Shown piece after piece: positions 1 through 11,109 of a stretch of 64,000 nucleotides of DNA. How positions within the stretch are numbered: the first letter of the stretch is position 1; every line of letters starts with the position of its first letter. The DNA is from Geosiphon pyriformis (Eukaryota > Glomeromycota > Glomeromycetes > Archaeosporales > Geosiphonaceae). The notes beneath the pieces were generated by a model that worked only from the letters and a program-made list of their open reading frames with translations, made no database searches and was not told the DNA's origin. Both the position numbers and the translations under genes were made by a program. The stretch is taken from positions 1,174,954 to 1,238,953 of the forward strand of contig JAAOMT010000009.1 in the NCBI GenBank assembly GCA_016748015.1. The letters are read 5' to 3'.

Positions 1-1090
1 AAAAAAGCTGATCAAAGAATCACCAACCTGGTTTTCTCTTGAGCAAGTGCTCAGATTCATATGCAGTTATTTGACTCACTGTTGTAAATACATCTGAACA
101 GTGAGCCGCGGCTCTTTCAACACAATATCGGTGATATATGCCACGTTTTCCAGCTTCCTCGTCTACGGCAAAGTTAGCAATGTTATTGTAGAAATCTACA
201 GATCCAGCGCACAAATATCGTCCAAGCAAAGTTGCATGGGTAGTGAAGATTGTGGTCACGTCTATATGACGTTTCCGAATGAGCGGAATTGCAACACCAG
301 AAAGCCACTCGTGGAAATGTGCAATGACTGCTTTACTGCGCTCAAGTTTGACAAACTAATCATAAGATTTAATATTAAAAATTGCCTTCTGGTTGCTTGT
401 ACTGGTAGGTCATATGATTGCAAATTATCTGAATTTTACCTCTCCCAAAAACCAGGTGACAAGGTAACCAAATAAGATGGCTTCATTTGTTTCGGTATCA
501 TTTTGGGGAGATGGTATATGAGCGATATTCCATAGATCTCCTTTCCATTCATCAAGCTTATTGATGACAGACTGGGTATCAAATAAGAGTACTCGTGGTG
601 CACCTTCGATCAACCAACGTCCGTACACATATTTTACTCCATAGTGAGACATGCCATCAAGAACTTCTTTGACGTATGGCATTGTGGGTTCTTCGGGTTC
701 TACCTCTGCGGAAGCAGTCTTATACGCAAGAGGTCCAATCAGAGTGAATCTGTCGCCATATTCTTGACATGTAACAGGAGCTTTCGATTTGATCACAGTA
801 TAAATTCCTCCAACTGAAGAAATGAAACAAATACAATAGATTAAATTCAAATTTCTTTTCCTAACAGGAGATAGAAGTTTGAAGATCCATCGATAAAGAA
901 AATTGATTTCAATTAAATATCTAATTAAGAGGAAAAGCTAAATTATTTGAAGGATTTAATTTCTCCTTTCCCGACCCCAAGTGGAAAATAAAGCAATTAT
1001 GGTGATATGTTTGATTTTAAACATACCTTTATTTGCAACCTCCCACGCAATTTCAAACAATAAATGGTTATGAACATCACGGTGAACCAT
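1..1090 (-). CDS. GSY1: Glycogen synthase (GT3 family), 5' part of gene, runs off the window
   Basis: Glycogen synthase transfers glucose from UDP-glucose to the growing alpha-1,4 glycogen chain in the cytosol. Three exons fit: 1090-1027, 813-440 and 355-28, with GT-AG introns of 213 and 84 nt; a donor at 27 ends the visible part. They give 255 residues of a family usually near 700. Starting from the ATG at 1090-1088, the protein begins [20 protein letters not shown] and runs into [13 protein letters not shown] (the N-terminal nucleotide-sugar loop), then [60 protein letters not shown] and [12 protein letters not shown], all typical of fungal and animal GT3 enzymes. Exon phases agree at both junctions. 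No stops or frameshifts interrupt it. The C-terminal catalytic half and regulatory tail lie outside the window. The symbol is by homology; paralogues cannot be distinguished. Confidence 0.95.
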
Positions 1091-1958
1091 TTTATTTTTT
1101 ATTTTAAAATTTTAACAATAATACCAAAGACTACAAGGTAGTAAAATGGAAGGAAGAGTGGACAAAGAATTATCATAAAATTTGAACAAATTTCCTTTTT
1201 GCTAGGACATTCACTAAAAAAAACATGGCTATTTTATATTTTAATGATGAAGACGATAAATTGATTATGAGAATCTTTGAATCGATAGTACAAATGATGG
1301 GGAAATATCTAGTTCTGTTAAGGGAAAGTGGCGACTAATTTAAATGGCCACATGTTGTTTTCAGCTAGCCGTTTTCGGAGTCTAGTTCTCAGATTGCCCA
1401 AACCCCACAAATTTATGTTTAAATGCCACCTGTAATGATGTAATGTTTATGGCATGTTCATCGATTGGGAAAGTATTTCCAGATATTTGACGACACTATG
1501 CTCAATTTAATGCATTAATTTTAAATGGTTTCTCTAATTGTGAACATGCGAAAGACCCGAAATTTTTATGGTTCAGGGTACATTATAAATTCATAATCAT
1601 CTAAATTAAATGCGCATTCCGTTGAAGTTTTTGAACTCTCTTGGTCCTGCAATCTAATGATCAAATATATGGCTGCTAAAAAAAATGGTCTCCCATAATA
1701 TTCAATATGCCGATTTGATCAAATCAAATTTTTTAAAATGCAATATTGTTATAATAATCATGATGATGATTAATAAATCTCCTCAAGCAAAATGCCTCTA
1801 AGAAATAAATCACAGAATATAAAGGAAATGATTTAATTCATTTCAAAGGATATAAATTTGTCAAATTTTTTCAGGTAGGCTAACAAACTATCAAATATTT
1901 CTTTCAATTAATTATCAATTCATCTTTTATCTATTTCAATTCCGATTACCTTTTTCCA
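1091..1958. promoter_or_regulatory. Divergent intergenic region between glycogen synthase and the secreted-precursor gene
   Basis: About 870 bp separates two divergently transcribed genes, so both promoters should lie here. I see AT-rich DNA with a pyrimidine-rich stretch just before the ATG at 1959 (about 1895-1958), common upstream of fungal start codons. No open frame of note, no repeat and no RNA gene is visible. The promoter role is inferred from position only. Confidence 0.4.
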
Positions 1959-2326
1959 ATGGCAAGATATTTTGTCTTTCGAAAGCCAGTATTCCTCACG
2001 TTACTTCTCGTATTATGCGATTGGTTCACCAACGCTGCATTAATTCGAAAACGTAATGAAATTTGTTTGAACCAATGCAATGATCCATTCAACAATCCGT
2101 GCGGCTTCCCCGTAATGCCATGTGTCGAAAGTGAATCACTTCAAACGCAATCCACCCAACAAGAGGATTGTCTCGAAGATCACCGACTCTCGGCGTGCGA
2201 CAATAATCAATATCAGCAACAATCATGTGATAAAAAAGAAAACGATTACACTGTGATTACAAAGCGAGATCAGTTACTGAGTAAAGAAAGGCTAAGGAAA
2301 CGATATACAAACTATGAAATAGTACC

Positions 2327-2358
<32 letters not shown>

Positions 2359-3683
2359 GTGGTGGTGACGATGAGAATATAATCATGATTATGAATGAAG
2401 AGGAAAATGTGCCCGTCATGATGGAAAATTATATGATACCGAGTGAATGTATTATGCCACCAATCCCAAACATTGGAAATTTCAAAACCGCCCAAGATAC
2501 GAATTATCAAGAATGTTGTTGTAATAGTCATGCCCTACAATCGTGCTCAGATAAGCAACATCAAGCCGAAGAAGCTTGTGGTGGACAAGGTTCTTGTGCC
2601 CTCGCATTAAAACGATATCTGAGTCGACGTTGTGATCCTTATATTGGAACTCCTCTTTCCTGTGGTTGTGACATTTGTCCCTTACCGATCATTCCTCCCG
2701 TAGAAACTTATAAATGTTGTAGTAACAAAGATTATCAACAATGTGGTGCCGAAAATGAATCTCTGGAATCTTGTTGCAATGATCAACATGGAATTAATTC
2801 GTGCAGCGAACAACAAGGTGCTAGCACTTACATTATGAAACGTGAATTTATCCCAACTAATGGTGATCAGTGTGGTTTTCCTTGTTGTCCAAATCAAGCA
2901 GTTGAAAGTCTGAATTCTTGCTGTCAAGATGAATATTCAGAATTCGGTTGTAACAATTCGGCTTACGAGTCATGTGATAATAAACAAAATCAACTATGTT
3001 GTTGTGATCAAAATGAGGAAGCTTATACTCGAGTTGCTCGAAAGAAGAAACGATCCCGGTCATTTATACCTTCAGGACCCTTGAAAAGAAGACACCTTAA
3101 ACGCCAATGTACATACACCATTTCAATGCTAGATGTTGGCGATTGCAAAACAGCGGGACAAAAAGAATACGCGTGTAGCAACTGTAAATCAGGTGAAACA
3201 CAAGCCTGTTGTAATCGACAAGCTGAGGAGCAAAAGACTGGTGGTTGTGGAGGTTCTTTTGATCTTGTGATGAAACGAAATCTGGGTTTCCCTTTTCAAA
3301 ATAATCATCGTATCAACAAACTCTTACGTCGACGACCCCTTCAAATAAATATGGCGATGGAAAGAGAAAGAGAAGGACAAGTAGCTGATTGCGATAATGG
3401 ATCGACTTGTGAATCGTTTGATAATCAGGATCAAGTTTGTTCGAATGATTTATATCAAGTCGAAAAGGCCGCGCTTGGTACGAATATGATGCGAAAACGG
3501 TCACCATTAAATCTGGCTATGGCGATGGAAGGACAAGAAAGACAGTGTGAAGCTTGTTGTGATGATACTCAACATGAGGAATGTTGCTGCCAGCAAAACG
3601 AGCTAGAAAGCTGCGAATGTTGTGAAGATAGCTTTGCTGCATTGGATGCCAAAAATCCTAGAATATGGATGGAAAAATGTTAG
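1959..3683 (+). CDS. Secreted cysteine-rich precursor with multiple Kex2-type (KR) processing sites
   Basis: Uninterrupted 574-residue ORF with an ATG start. Residues 1-27 form a signal peptide (basic start, hydrophobic run VFLTLLLVLC, small residues before the likely cut at NA|A). The rest is a chain of cysteine-rich blocks separated by dibasic sites: RKR 30-32, KR 102-103, RKR 113-115, KR 218-219, KR 294-295, KKKR 362-365, KRR 376-378, KR 381-382, KR 439-440, RRR 457-459 and RKR 512-514. Blocks share a plan: clustered cysteines (CCC at 186-188, 347-349 and 542-544; CC pairs elsewhere), spacers rich in N, Q, D, E, S and Y, then a short tail such as ALALKR, TYIMKR, DLVMKR or NMMRKR. Two blocks share CGFP, two share NMAMER or NLAMAME. 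An Asp10 run sits at 124-133. This matches the general form of kexin-processed repeat proteins of fungi (pheromone- or effector-like precursors). Peptide function is unknown to me. Confidence 0.8.
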
Positions 3684-5408
3684 TGTGTATGAGAAAGAGA
3701 TTAATGTTATTTGGAATGTGATAAATATTGTATTTTAGAATTTCATATTATAATATCAAGTCATGTAATTTATTTAATTGAACCCGAATCAGAAAAAGAA
3801 GGAATAGTGTACCTGATATTAGACTTTCCTTCATATAATTAATGCCATTGGATTAATATTTTTCATTCCCTGATGCGTATTTTATGATGGTTGGTTTACA
3901 TTGCTTGCCATAAATAACGAGAATTAAAAAACAAGGCCCTAAAAAAACACTGTAAAATGAAAAAAATTCCACTTGGTGATTGTGGTATTCACAATCCTCC
4001 AATTTTAGCAAGATTAAGTAATGTTTCTCTTTTTACAACATATAAATATGTTTTATAACTCAAAAGAAAAAAAAAATTGAAGCTATTTCTTTATTTTAAC
4101 CATACAATAATTTTTGCCTTCTTAAAACCAAAATGTTACCAATTGAAAATTAGATTTTAAAAACCATTAAAAAAATATTTTAATTAATTATTATTAGCCA
4201 ATTGTATTAAATAATTTTTTTAAATACTTAAATTTTGAAATATGTATTTTAAAAATATAACTTTTTAATTTCTCAATTATTTTTAATAAAATAATTATTT
4301 CCTCTTTTGTTTGAATATTATTATTAAATTCTAAATTTTAATAAACCCCCAAATTAATAAATAATTTTTGGTTAAAATTAATATTTAATAATTCAAAATA
4401 AATAGTTTGAGAAATTACTGTAAAAATCATAAATATTTTAAATATTGACATCTATTATTTTTAATTGTGTTGATTAGAGTTCTAAAAAATGAATCATCAA
4501 AAAAGAGGTTTTTAAAATTTTTTACAAATGAAATGAGCCAAAAAAATTCTTTTTCAAAATTTTTCAGGGCAGCAACGAAAAAGATTTAAATAACATATTG
4601 GAATTTGCAAGACCAACAAAATTTACATAAAGAATATAGGCTTACAGAAAAAAATAGCATATAAAATGAAAATATTATATTATCAAATTATAATGAATGG
4701 TCAATTTTACGTTGAAAGAATGCTAGGAGATTCCAGCAAGATAATAATCCGAAGCACAAATGTAAAATTGCTCGACCATTTATTGCTATTGAATGAGGAG
4801 TGGCCGGATCCACCCTAATTGGCTTTTGTGAGATGGTGATCGCGAATAGTTGAAATGTAATAATCATTTTTCTAAATCCGGCTTAGAATTGTACTAGCGT
4901 ACACTCACAGAAAATTATTAGCATACACAATTAAACAATTATGTCTTAATTTGGTAAATGAAATGTCGAAAATAATTAGTTCATAGATTATTTGCATATA
5001 GACACTAAATCTACATACTTGTAAAGCTGGAGCTCAAATAATAAAGTTCAGAGAATTTATTGCCAAAAAACGATTCTCGTTATTTACAGCGAGCGCTGTA
5101 AATAACTATTCAAAAGGGTGGAACCGCAAGAAAATATTTTTTATAACGGAAATTTTCATAATAAAAAATCTGGAGTTGGAAGTTTCATCAATCACCCTTG
5201 GGCAGGATATTTAATCCTTCGACTAATTCATTTTTAAATTATTCAATTTTTTAGATTTCCTCTCGAAATTTGGTTATTCTACATGCTGTCCTACCCTCCT
5301 ATTAATTGGATATGGGTATACATATTACCGGACTTCAATTATTTGTTTCGCGCCATTTGAGAAATTATTTTATAAAGATAACCTCAAATGTCGCCTGTCA
5401 CACAAAAC
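3684..5408. other. Intergenic region, no gene recognised
   Basis: About 1.7 kb between two plus-strand genes. 4040-4460 is almost pure A/T. 4560-4920 is more mixed in composition, with a GC-richer patch around 4795-4880, but no frame longer than a few dozen codons is open and I recognise no protein or RNA. A perfect hairpin at 5079-5106 is listed separately. The last 300 bp should contain the promoter of the gene starting at 5409. Confidence 0.5.
5079..5106. repeat. Perfect hairpin, 13-bp arms and 2-nt loop
   Basis: GTTATTTACAGCG, then AG, then its exact reverse complement. It lies about 300 bp upstream of the start codon at 5409. It is not followed by a T-run and does not resemble a transposon end that I know. 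It could be a cruciform-forming site, a dimeric regulator-binding site or the centre of a foldback element. Confidence 0.7.
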
Positions 5409-6994
5409 ATGAAAGAAAAGCTCATTCAGAGTTATGTATTTTGCTATTATGTGTCTGGTCATGGTAAGTTCAGTTCCAATTCATTATAGTTTTTATTCTC
5501 AAATTAAGATTTTAACTGAGTGCATCCTTAGGCTTTGGACACGCAACTCGAGTTGTTCAAATTGCGACCAAGCTTTTGGCTCTTCCGCGTCATCACAAAC
5601 TTTACATAATATCCAACGCACCAAAATTTATTTTTAACAGTGCAATCAGTGTTGGAGCCATCTATAGACATGCGCTCATTGACGCTGGAGTAAACCAACC
5701 GCTAGCATATACTGTTGATAGATGCCAAACAATAAAAAATCTGCAAACATTCCTAAGCAAGAGACAGGATTTGTTGGATCAAGAAGTCAACTGGTTGCGA
5801 GAGGTCAAGGCCGATATTGTACTATCTGATGCTCCATTCTTGCCATGGTAGTTCAACTTTTTTTAAAAGAAAATTTTTTAATTAACCATGTTTTAATCGG
5901 GTATTCAATACATTTTTGATTTTAAACATAGTGCAGCTGCTGCCGAAGTCGGGATTCCATCTTCAATAGTCAGTAATTTTACTTTTGATGCAGTATATTC
6001 TGGTTTGTGTGAAGGTGACGAACTAGATATTACCATAAACCATCTTTCGGACCACGTGATTGCCGATTATAGAAAATCCGAATTGTTAATAAGACTCCCA
6101 GGTTATATTTCAATACCTTCATTTGCTGGCACACAACTATATCCGGATTCAAAAATCTTACCAGTGGAATCTGTTAGTAATGGTATTGTCTCCCTTTCAA
6201 CATCCTTCAGCAACAAATCGAAAGCATTGAAACAAATAACTCGTCGGATAATTGATGTCCCCCTTGTGGTTCGAAAATTTAAAAACCCTCGAGAGATGGT
6301 TCTCAAAAATCTTGGGATTCCACAAGAGATATTTCAGGCAAACAAAGTTTTATTGGTGTCCTTTGGGGGACAAATACTTCAAGACATTGATACTTTAAAT
6401 TCACCAATACCTGATGGATGGATTGCAATAGTCTGTGGTAGTCATACGATGAAAGGCAAAGTATTACCGCCACGGTTTTACCGATGTCCTGTAGATGCAT
6501 ATGTTCCTGATTTGACCAATGCCGCAGATGTAGTTATGGGAAAATTGGTAAGGTTAAAAAGTTTTAATTGTTACTCAATTTTTTACTTGTTTAAAAGCTT
6601 AATCATGCTTTTAAAAACTTTAAATTAACTGTCATAATAGGGTTATGGAACTTGTTCCGAATGTATCGCCCATTCCAAGCCATTTATATATGTACCACGT
6701 CCACAATTTATAGAAGAAGATGGTCTTAAACGTTTGATGGAAATTCAAGGATCATGTGTCGAGATGCCTAAAGAAGATTTTGAATTAGGTCATTGGAGTA
6801 GCTATATTCTTCATGCCTACGGGATGCTCGGAGTTTGCGAAGAATCAAATCAAAGATTGTCGCATGATGGTGGTGAAATTGTGGCCCAAACTTTAGAACA
6901 ATATTTGGATGAACGTGGCGGTAATTTTAATATCGATTTGACGAGATCTTCTCAAGCTACTCCTTTGGACTCTAGTGTTGCTGCCCTAATATAA
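5409..6994 (+). CDS. L-arabinokinase N-terminal-like glycosyltransferase (GT-B fold), stand-alone
   Basis: Four exons fit: 5409-5463, 5532-5847, 5932-6547 and 6641-6994, with GT-AG introns of 68, 84 and 93 nt; phases match at every junction and give 446 residues. The protein opens with a YYVSGHGFGHATR loop, as in GT-B enzymes, followed by YIISNAPKFIF, ADIVLSDAPFLPCAAAAEVG, ELLIRLPGY, a DVPLVVRK segment, VLLVSFGGQ, DAYVPDLTNAADVVMGKLGY (start of the nucleotide-sugar site) and GTCSECIAHSKPFIYVPR. The order and wording match the N-terminal half of plant ARA1-type L-arabinokinase. The C-terminal GHMP sugar-kinase half of the plant enzyme is absent: the ORF stops after a short low-complexity tail. 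A nucleotide-sugar-using transferase is therefore likely, but donor and acceptor are unknown. The first exon is only 55 nt; the start is the ATG whose frame joins it to GFGHATR. The last exon is partly duplicated in inverse orientation at 61825-62144. Confidence 0.88.
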
Positions 6995-8581
6995 TCATTT
7001 ATTACACGTTACTTTTCATTCATTCATTCATTCATAGAGAATTTTATTAATCTTATTTAATCAGTTCTTAATAAGTATTTAGACGCCTTCGGATAGAAAA
7101 TTCGGCTTATGGTTTAGATTTTTTTTAAAACATAGACCCAAGATTTTAGATACATTAGAGTAACTAATTTATTTAAACGAGTTTATTATTACAATTATGA
7201 TTGTTATGGTTATTATATCTTTAATTTAATGTTTATTGAACAAATATGGTAAAAAATATGTTAAAACTTAAAGTTTTGGTGATTTGAGGTTTAAATTCAT
7301 TATACGTATTAGAAAATAAATTTTAATTTGTAATAAAACTTATAATTTCACAATTAAAATTATTAAATTTTTTGTCTCATTTTATAAAGTGTGATAATTG
7401 CAATATAAAATATATTGTTTTTACATTTTTAAAAATCTCAAAAATTTTAATGATAGATAAATTAATTGCTAAAATATTTTTACCTTTAATATTTAATCTT
7501 TTACTTGGTAAGTTAACAACAAAATCACCAATTCGTAAAGATTATTTATGAACTTATTGATACAAATTGGTTTCCATTTCTAGCTCAAGATAAAAACTAT
7601 GATTTTTCAATTGTTTAGTTACAAAGTTGTAATTTGAATCATTTAAATATCTAATGTACAAGGCTTTTTATCTGAAAACAGACAAAATAAACTTTTCCAA
7701 GAGCTAACAATCATCAAAAAAGCATTCACATCTTGAACTTTTGGCCATGTAATTCATTGGTATTTTTAAATTACATGAAAGTTGTCCAACAATATGAGTT
7801 GATACTCAATGTCAGACTTATCTTCAACTGCCTAATTGTCTATAACATGTGAAGTTCTTAGATCTTTTGATTAATTCAGCTTAAAATACTATATTATGTA
7901 AATCTTTTCATTAAACATCATCTATGCTACTAGGTCAATAAACCTCATAAATTCTAACCACTAAGACACAACATGTTTCAACTTACTTTTTGAGTGTTAA
8001 TATTTTCTTACAAAAATACACTCAAGCTGTTGATGGGCCAGTTTGTTTTGTTTGTCTGTTTCTGGATTAATTGTTCAGCTTATTTTTCTTTAATTAAAAT
8101 TAACTAACTGCTGCTTGGTTTTCAAATATTTACTTTAAAAAATCTATACCAATATTTTGTAAAAGAGCATTTTTATAAGAGACTCTACAATTATATTTGA
8201 GTTTATTCTTTACATTAAGTGGATACTCTAGCAATTTTTTAAAGTATAAAATATTACTCTGTGTATACAAAACTTTTATAATAATACTATTTACTTTTTT
8301 AATGTTTTAATCTCAAGTTAAGATTTGAATTAAAACCAATTAAAACAACCAAATTATTGATTGCTGTTTCTCTTACAAAATATCAAACCAAATAGTATTG
8401 TCAAGCTATTTGCTTAGATTACAAGACTTATATGTTAAATACACAAATAAAATACCAATATTATAACTTGTTATTGTAAGTTTAACTAAAATCAATAAAT
8501 GTTTATAATAACTATTATGGTTTTACTGGATTTAATTAAAAACATCTGTAAACAAACTAACCAGCAAAATTAACAAGACAG

Positions 8582-9587
8582 TGTTACCAGTAGAATTTTA
8601 GCTATTAATTAGCATGAAATTACTCTTATAATTCCTATAATTAATTAGTATATTAATATCATTTCAAATTATCATTTATTATTTCATCAATTATCACATA
8701 TTACGATTCAATTAAATAATCCAATTAGTATAACAAAAAGTAGGATGATCAAATTACACAATACCCTGAACTTTGTAACATTCAAAAATTTGCCGAAATT
8801 TACAGAAATTCACTGAAATTTATAAGAAATTCACCGAAATTTATAGAAATTCGCCAAAATTATGAATAGTTCACCCAAATTAATCAATAGTTCAGTGAAA
8901 TAACTTGTAGTCCATCAAAATGTATCTTTAGTTCACCGAAATTTGAGCAAAGAGAAAAAGTGCAAAGACTAGTACTACAACAAGTTGTATAAAAGAAGAG
9001 CTTTTTTCTTCAAGAAAATATATCTTACTTTAGATTTATCACTTAGAACCATTCCTATACACACAAAAAGAAATAAATATTAAATAATTTAAAAACCCAA
9101 ATTCTTTAATTATTGCACTTGGAAAATTCCCAAAACCCAACTAACGTTTTGAAATTGATTAGCTACCAATTTCAGTAAACTGTTAGTGACTCCAGGTCTG
9201 GATAGAAAACATTTCCCTTGACAGAATTCAATTTCTTTTACATTTCTTTTACATTTCTTTTATTTTCTTATTATAATCATTAAGGTAGCCTACAGACAAG
9301 ATTCTTGTAGAAGAGTTGATTTTCACAGCAAAGTAACTACACATTTTTAGTGAGCTTCCAGACGAGCAATTTCTGGGAAAGAGTTGACATTTACTACAAC
9401 GTAACTACATAAAGTAACTGGCAAGAAATTGGCCATTCCACTTATAAGCCCAGCAAGTTCAAATTATATTCTATAATTTGAAGATAAATTCAGTTATTGG
9501 AAGTTCAACTACTTCTAGAAAACGTGAATTTGCAACCAACAGACATTTACAACATTCAAGAAAAGAGACCAAAAACCTTCGGTAACA
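8582..9587 (+). mobile_element. Solo LTR, family LTR1 (gypsy), 4-bp TSD ACAG
   Basis: Starts TGTTACCAG and ends CGGTAACA, flanked by ACAG at 8578-8581 and at 9588-9591. The right arm of the inverted duplication keeps the empty site with one copy (CTGT at 60251-60254 on the plus strand). It carries a run of degenerate subrepeats (GAAATTCACCGAAATT type) at 8785-8945. A related copy in reverse orientation at 14176-15140 is followed by a gag remnant, which ties the family to gypsy elements. Confidence 0.93.
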
Positions 9588-10839
9588 ACAGTAATTACAA
9601 CAATCAAAGATTTAAAAGTTAAAATTCGAATAATTGTAAAGAAAACTAACTGCTGTTAATATTAAAATTAGTTTTAAAGCTTAATTCTAATCATTCAAGA
9701 TTTGTATTTTTAAAGTTAGGTCTAAATTTTTTTAGAGAACTAACTATATCTTAAACATTTTAACCAGCTGCTGCTTCAGTCAATAATTACTTAATGCAAT
9801 TATACTTATATTGTTAAGTTCTAAATTAAAACACCAAAAGCCATTTAGTTAATAAACTGCATACTATTTTGATAAAATAGTATCTGGCTGCTAATTGTTT
9901 ATTTATGTTATCATAATTTGTCGAATTATTATTATACCAATTGTTTTCACAATTGTGTTAAAATTTTTTATGAAAAATTGGTAGTATCTTTAGCTTTAAG
10001 AATTTCTAACAATTTGACTCTTTTGCTTTTAAAAAATTTTGTCTATCTATTAAATGAAAATTTTAAAGTCACTAAAACAAAAATAAATACCATAAATATT
10101 ATTACTTTTCATAAACAATACTTTAATTGGGCTCCTAATTTAAAGCATCAACTCATTTGTTAAAGTGTAAATCTTGTTTAAATGACCTTATTCCCAAAAC
10201 TGGTGTTAATGATCTCTTTTCAAAAGTAAATAAATCTACTAATGATTTCAAGATGAATTGAAAAATAAGCTATTGATCAACTAAGATATTGGTTTTATTT
10301 ATGCCAACATATACTAAATAGTCTGTAATCTGCAAATTTTCTACAACTAACTATATATATTCTTGTTTTTTATACTTTAGCACTTAGAGACCTTAATCCT
10401 TAGCTAAAAAAGATTGATTTCAAAAATAAATATTTTGTTTCCTAATAGAAATAAAGAATTATTCTTTATTATATTGTTTATTAATTCTCAATATTATTAT
10501 TATGAACTAGAAAGTTTTCAAATATTATTAAAATTATTGTATATCAATTTCTATAATTGATTAATAAGTAAACATCATTAATGAGCTTTAAGTAATCAAT
10601 AAAAATCGAAGATATAAGTGTTTTTTAAACTAGAAACATTAATTGTAATTTTGATCTGATTGATTTCATTAAATAAAAAATTGTTAATTTTATTTACTCA
10701 TTGTTAGAATATTGTTAACTGTAAAATACTGTGAACTTTTATTTTTCTGGAAGAACACAATGACTGAATGAGCAAAACTGCTCTGAAAGTAGTTAAAAAT
10801 AAAAATAAAACAAAAGAAAAATGTAAAATGCTATAATTA

Positions 10840-11109
10840 ATGAGTAATCTAATTTTAGAAACTAGACAATTAACAAAAAAAGCATGGGATTTAAGCACTA
10901 TAGAGGATTTTAGAACATTAGTATTTGCAAAAACATTGTTTTGTATAGTTAATAATAAGTTGGCAGAGTTCTTGGATGTCAGCAAAGTAAGAAGCCTGAA
11001 AAAAAAAATTGTATTAAACTTAACTTTAAAACTTTTGGAACATTATTATTATTCTGAAACAAAACATTGTATCATTGTAACAGAATTTTTAATTATCTTT
11101 TTAGAGTAA
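10840..11109 (+). pseudogene. Fragment of an unrecognised protein, repeated in the right arm
   Basis: The 89-codon frame reads SNLILETRQLTKKAWDLSTI and later KTLFCIVNNKLAEFLDV, SLKKKIVLNLTLKLLEHYY. The partner in the right arm (58785-59012, minus strand) keeps the same wording with many substitutions. I do not recognise the family. The helical, charged character of AEFL.V.K..SLKKK suggests a folded domain, not random translation. Its similarity between arms follows from the duplication and so does not itself prove selection. Confidence 0.4.

Noticed and set aside
2292-3507. Several minus-strand ORFs opposite the secreted precursor gene
   Set aside because: They are shadows of the plus-strand gene; Ile runs come from the opposite strand of GAT repeats and no family wording appears.
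5434-5637. Separate small ORF at 5434
   Set aside because: It reads through the first intron in the wrong frame; the frame starting at 5409 splices exactly into the GHGFGHATR loop.
7015-7036. ATTC tandem repeat after the arabinokinase-like stop as a regulatory element
   Set aside because: Short (ATTC)n microsatellite present in both arms; nothing else supports a role.
8785-8945. CRISPR-like repeat array
   Set aside because: Units are degenerate, without equal spacers, in a fungal genome and inside an LTR.
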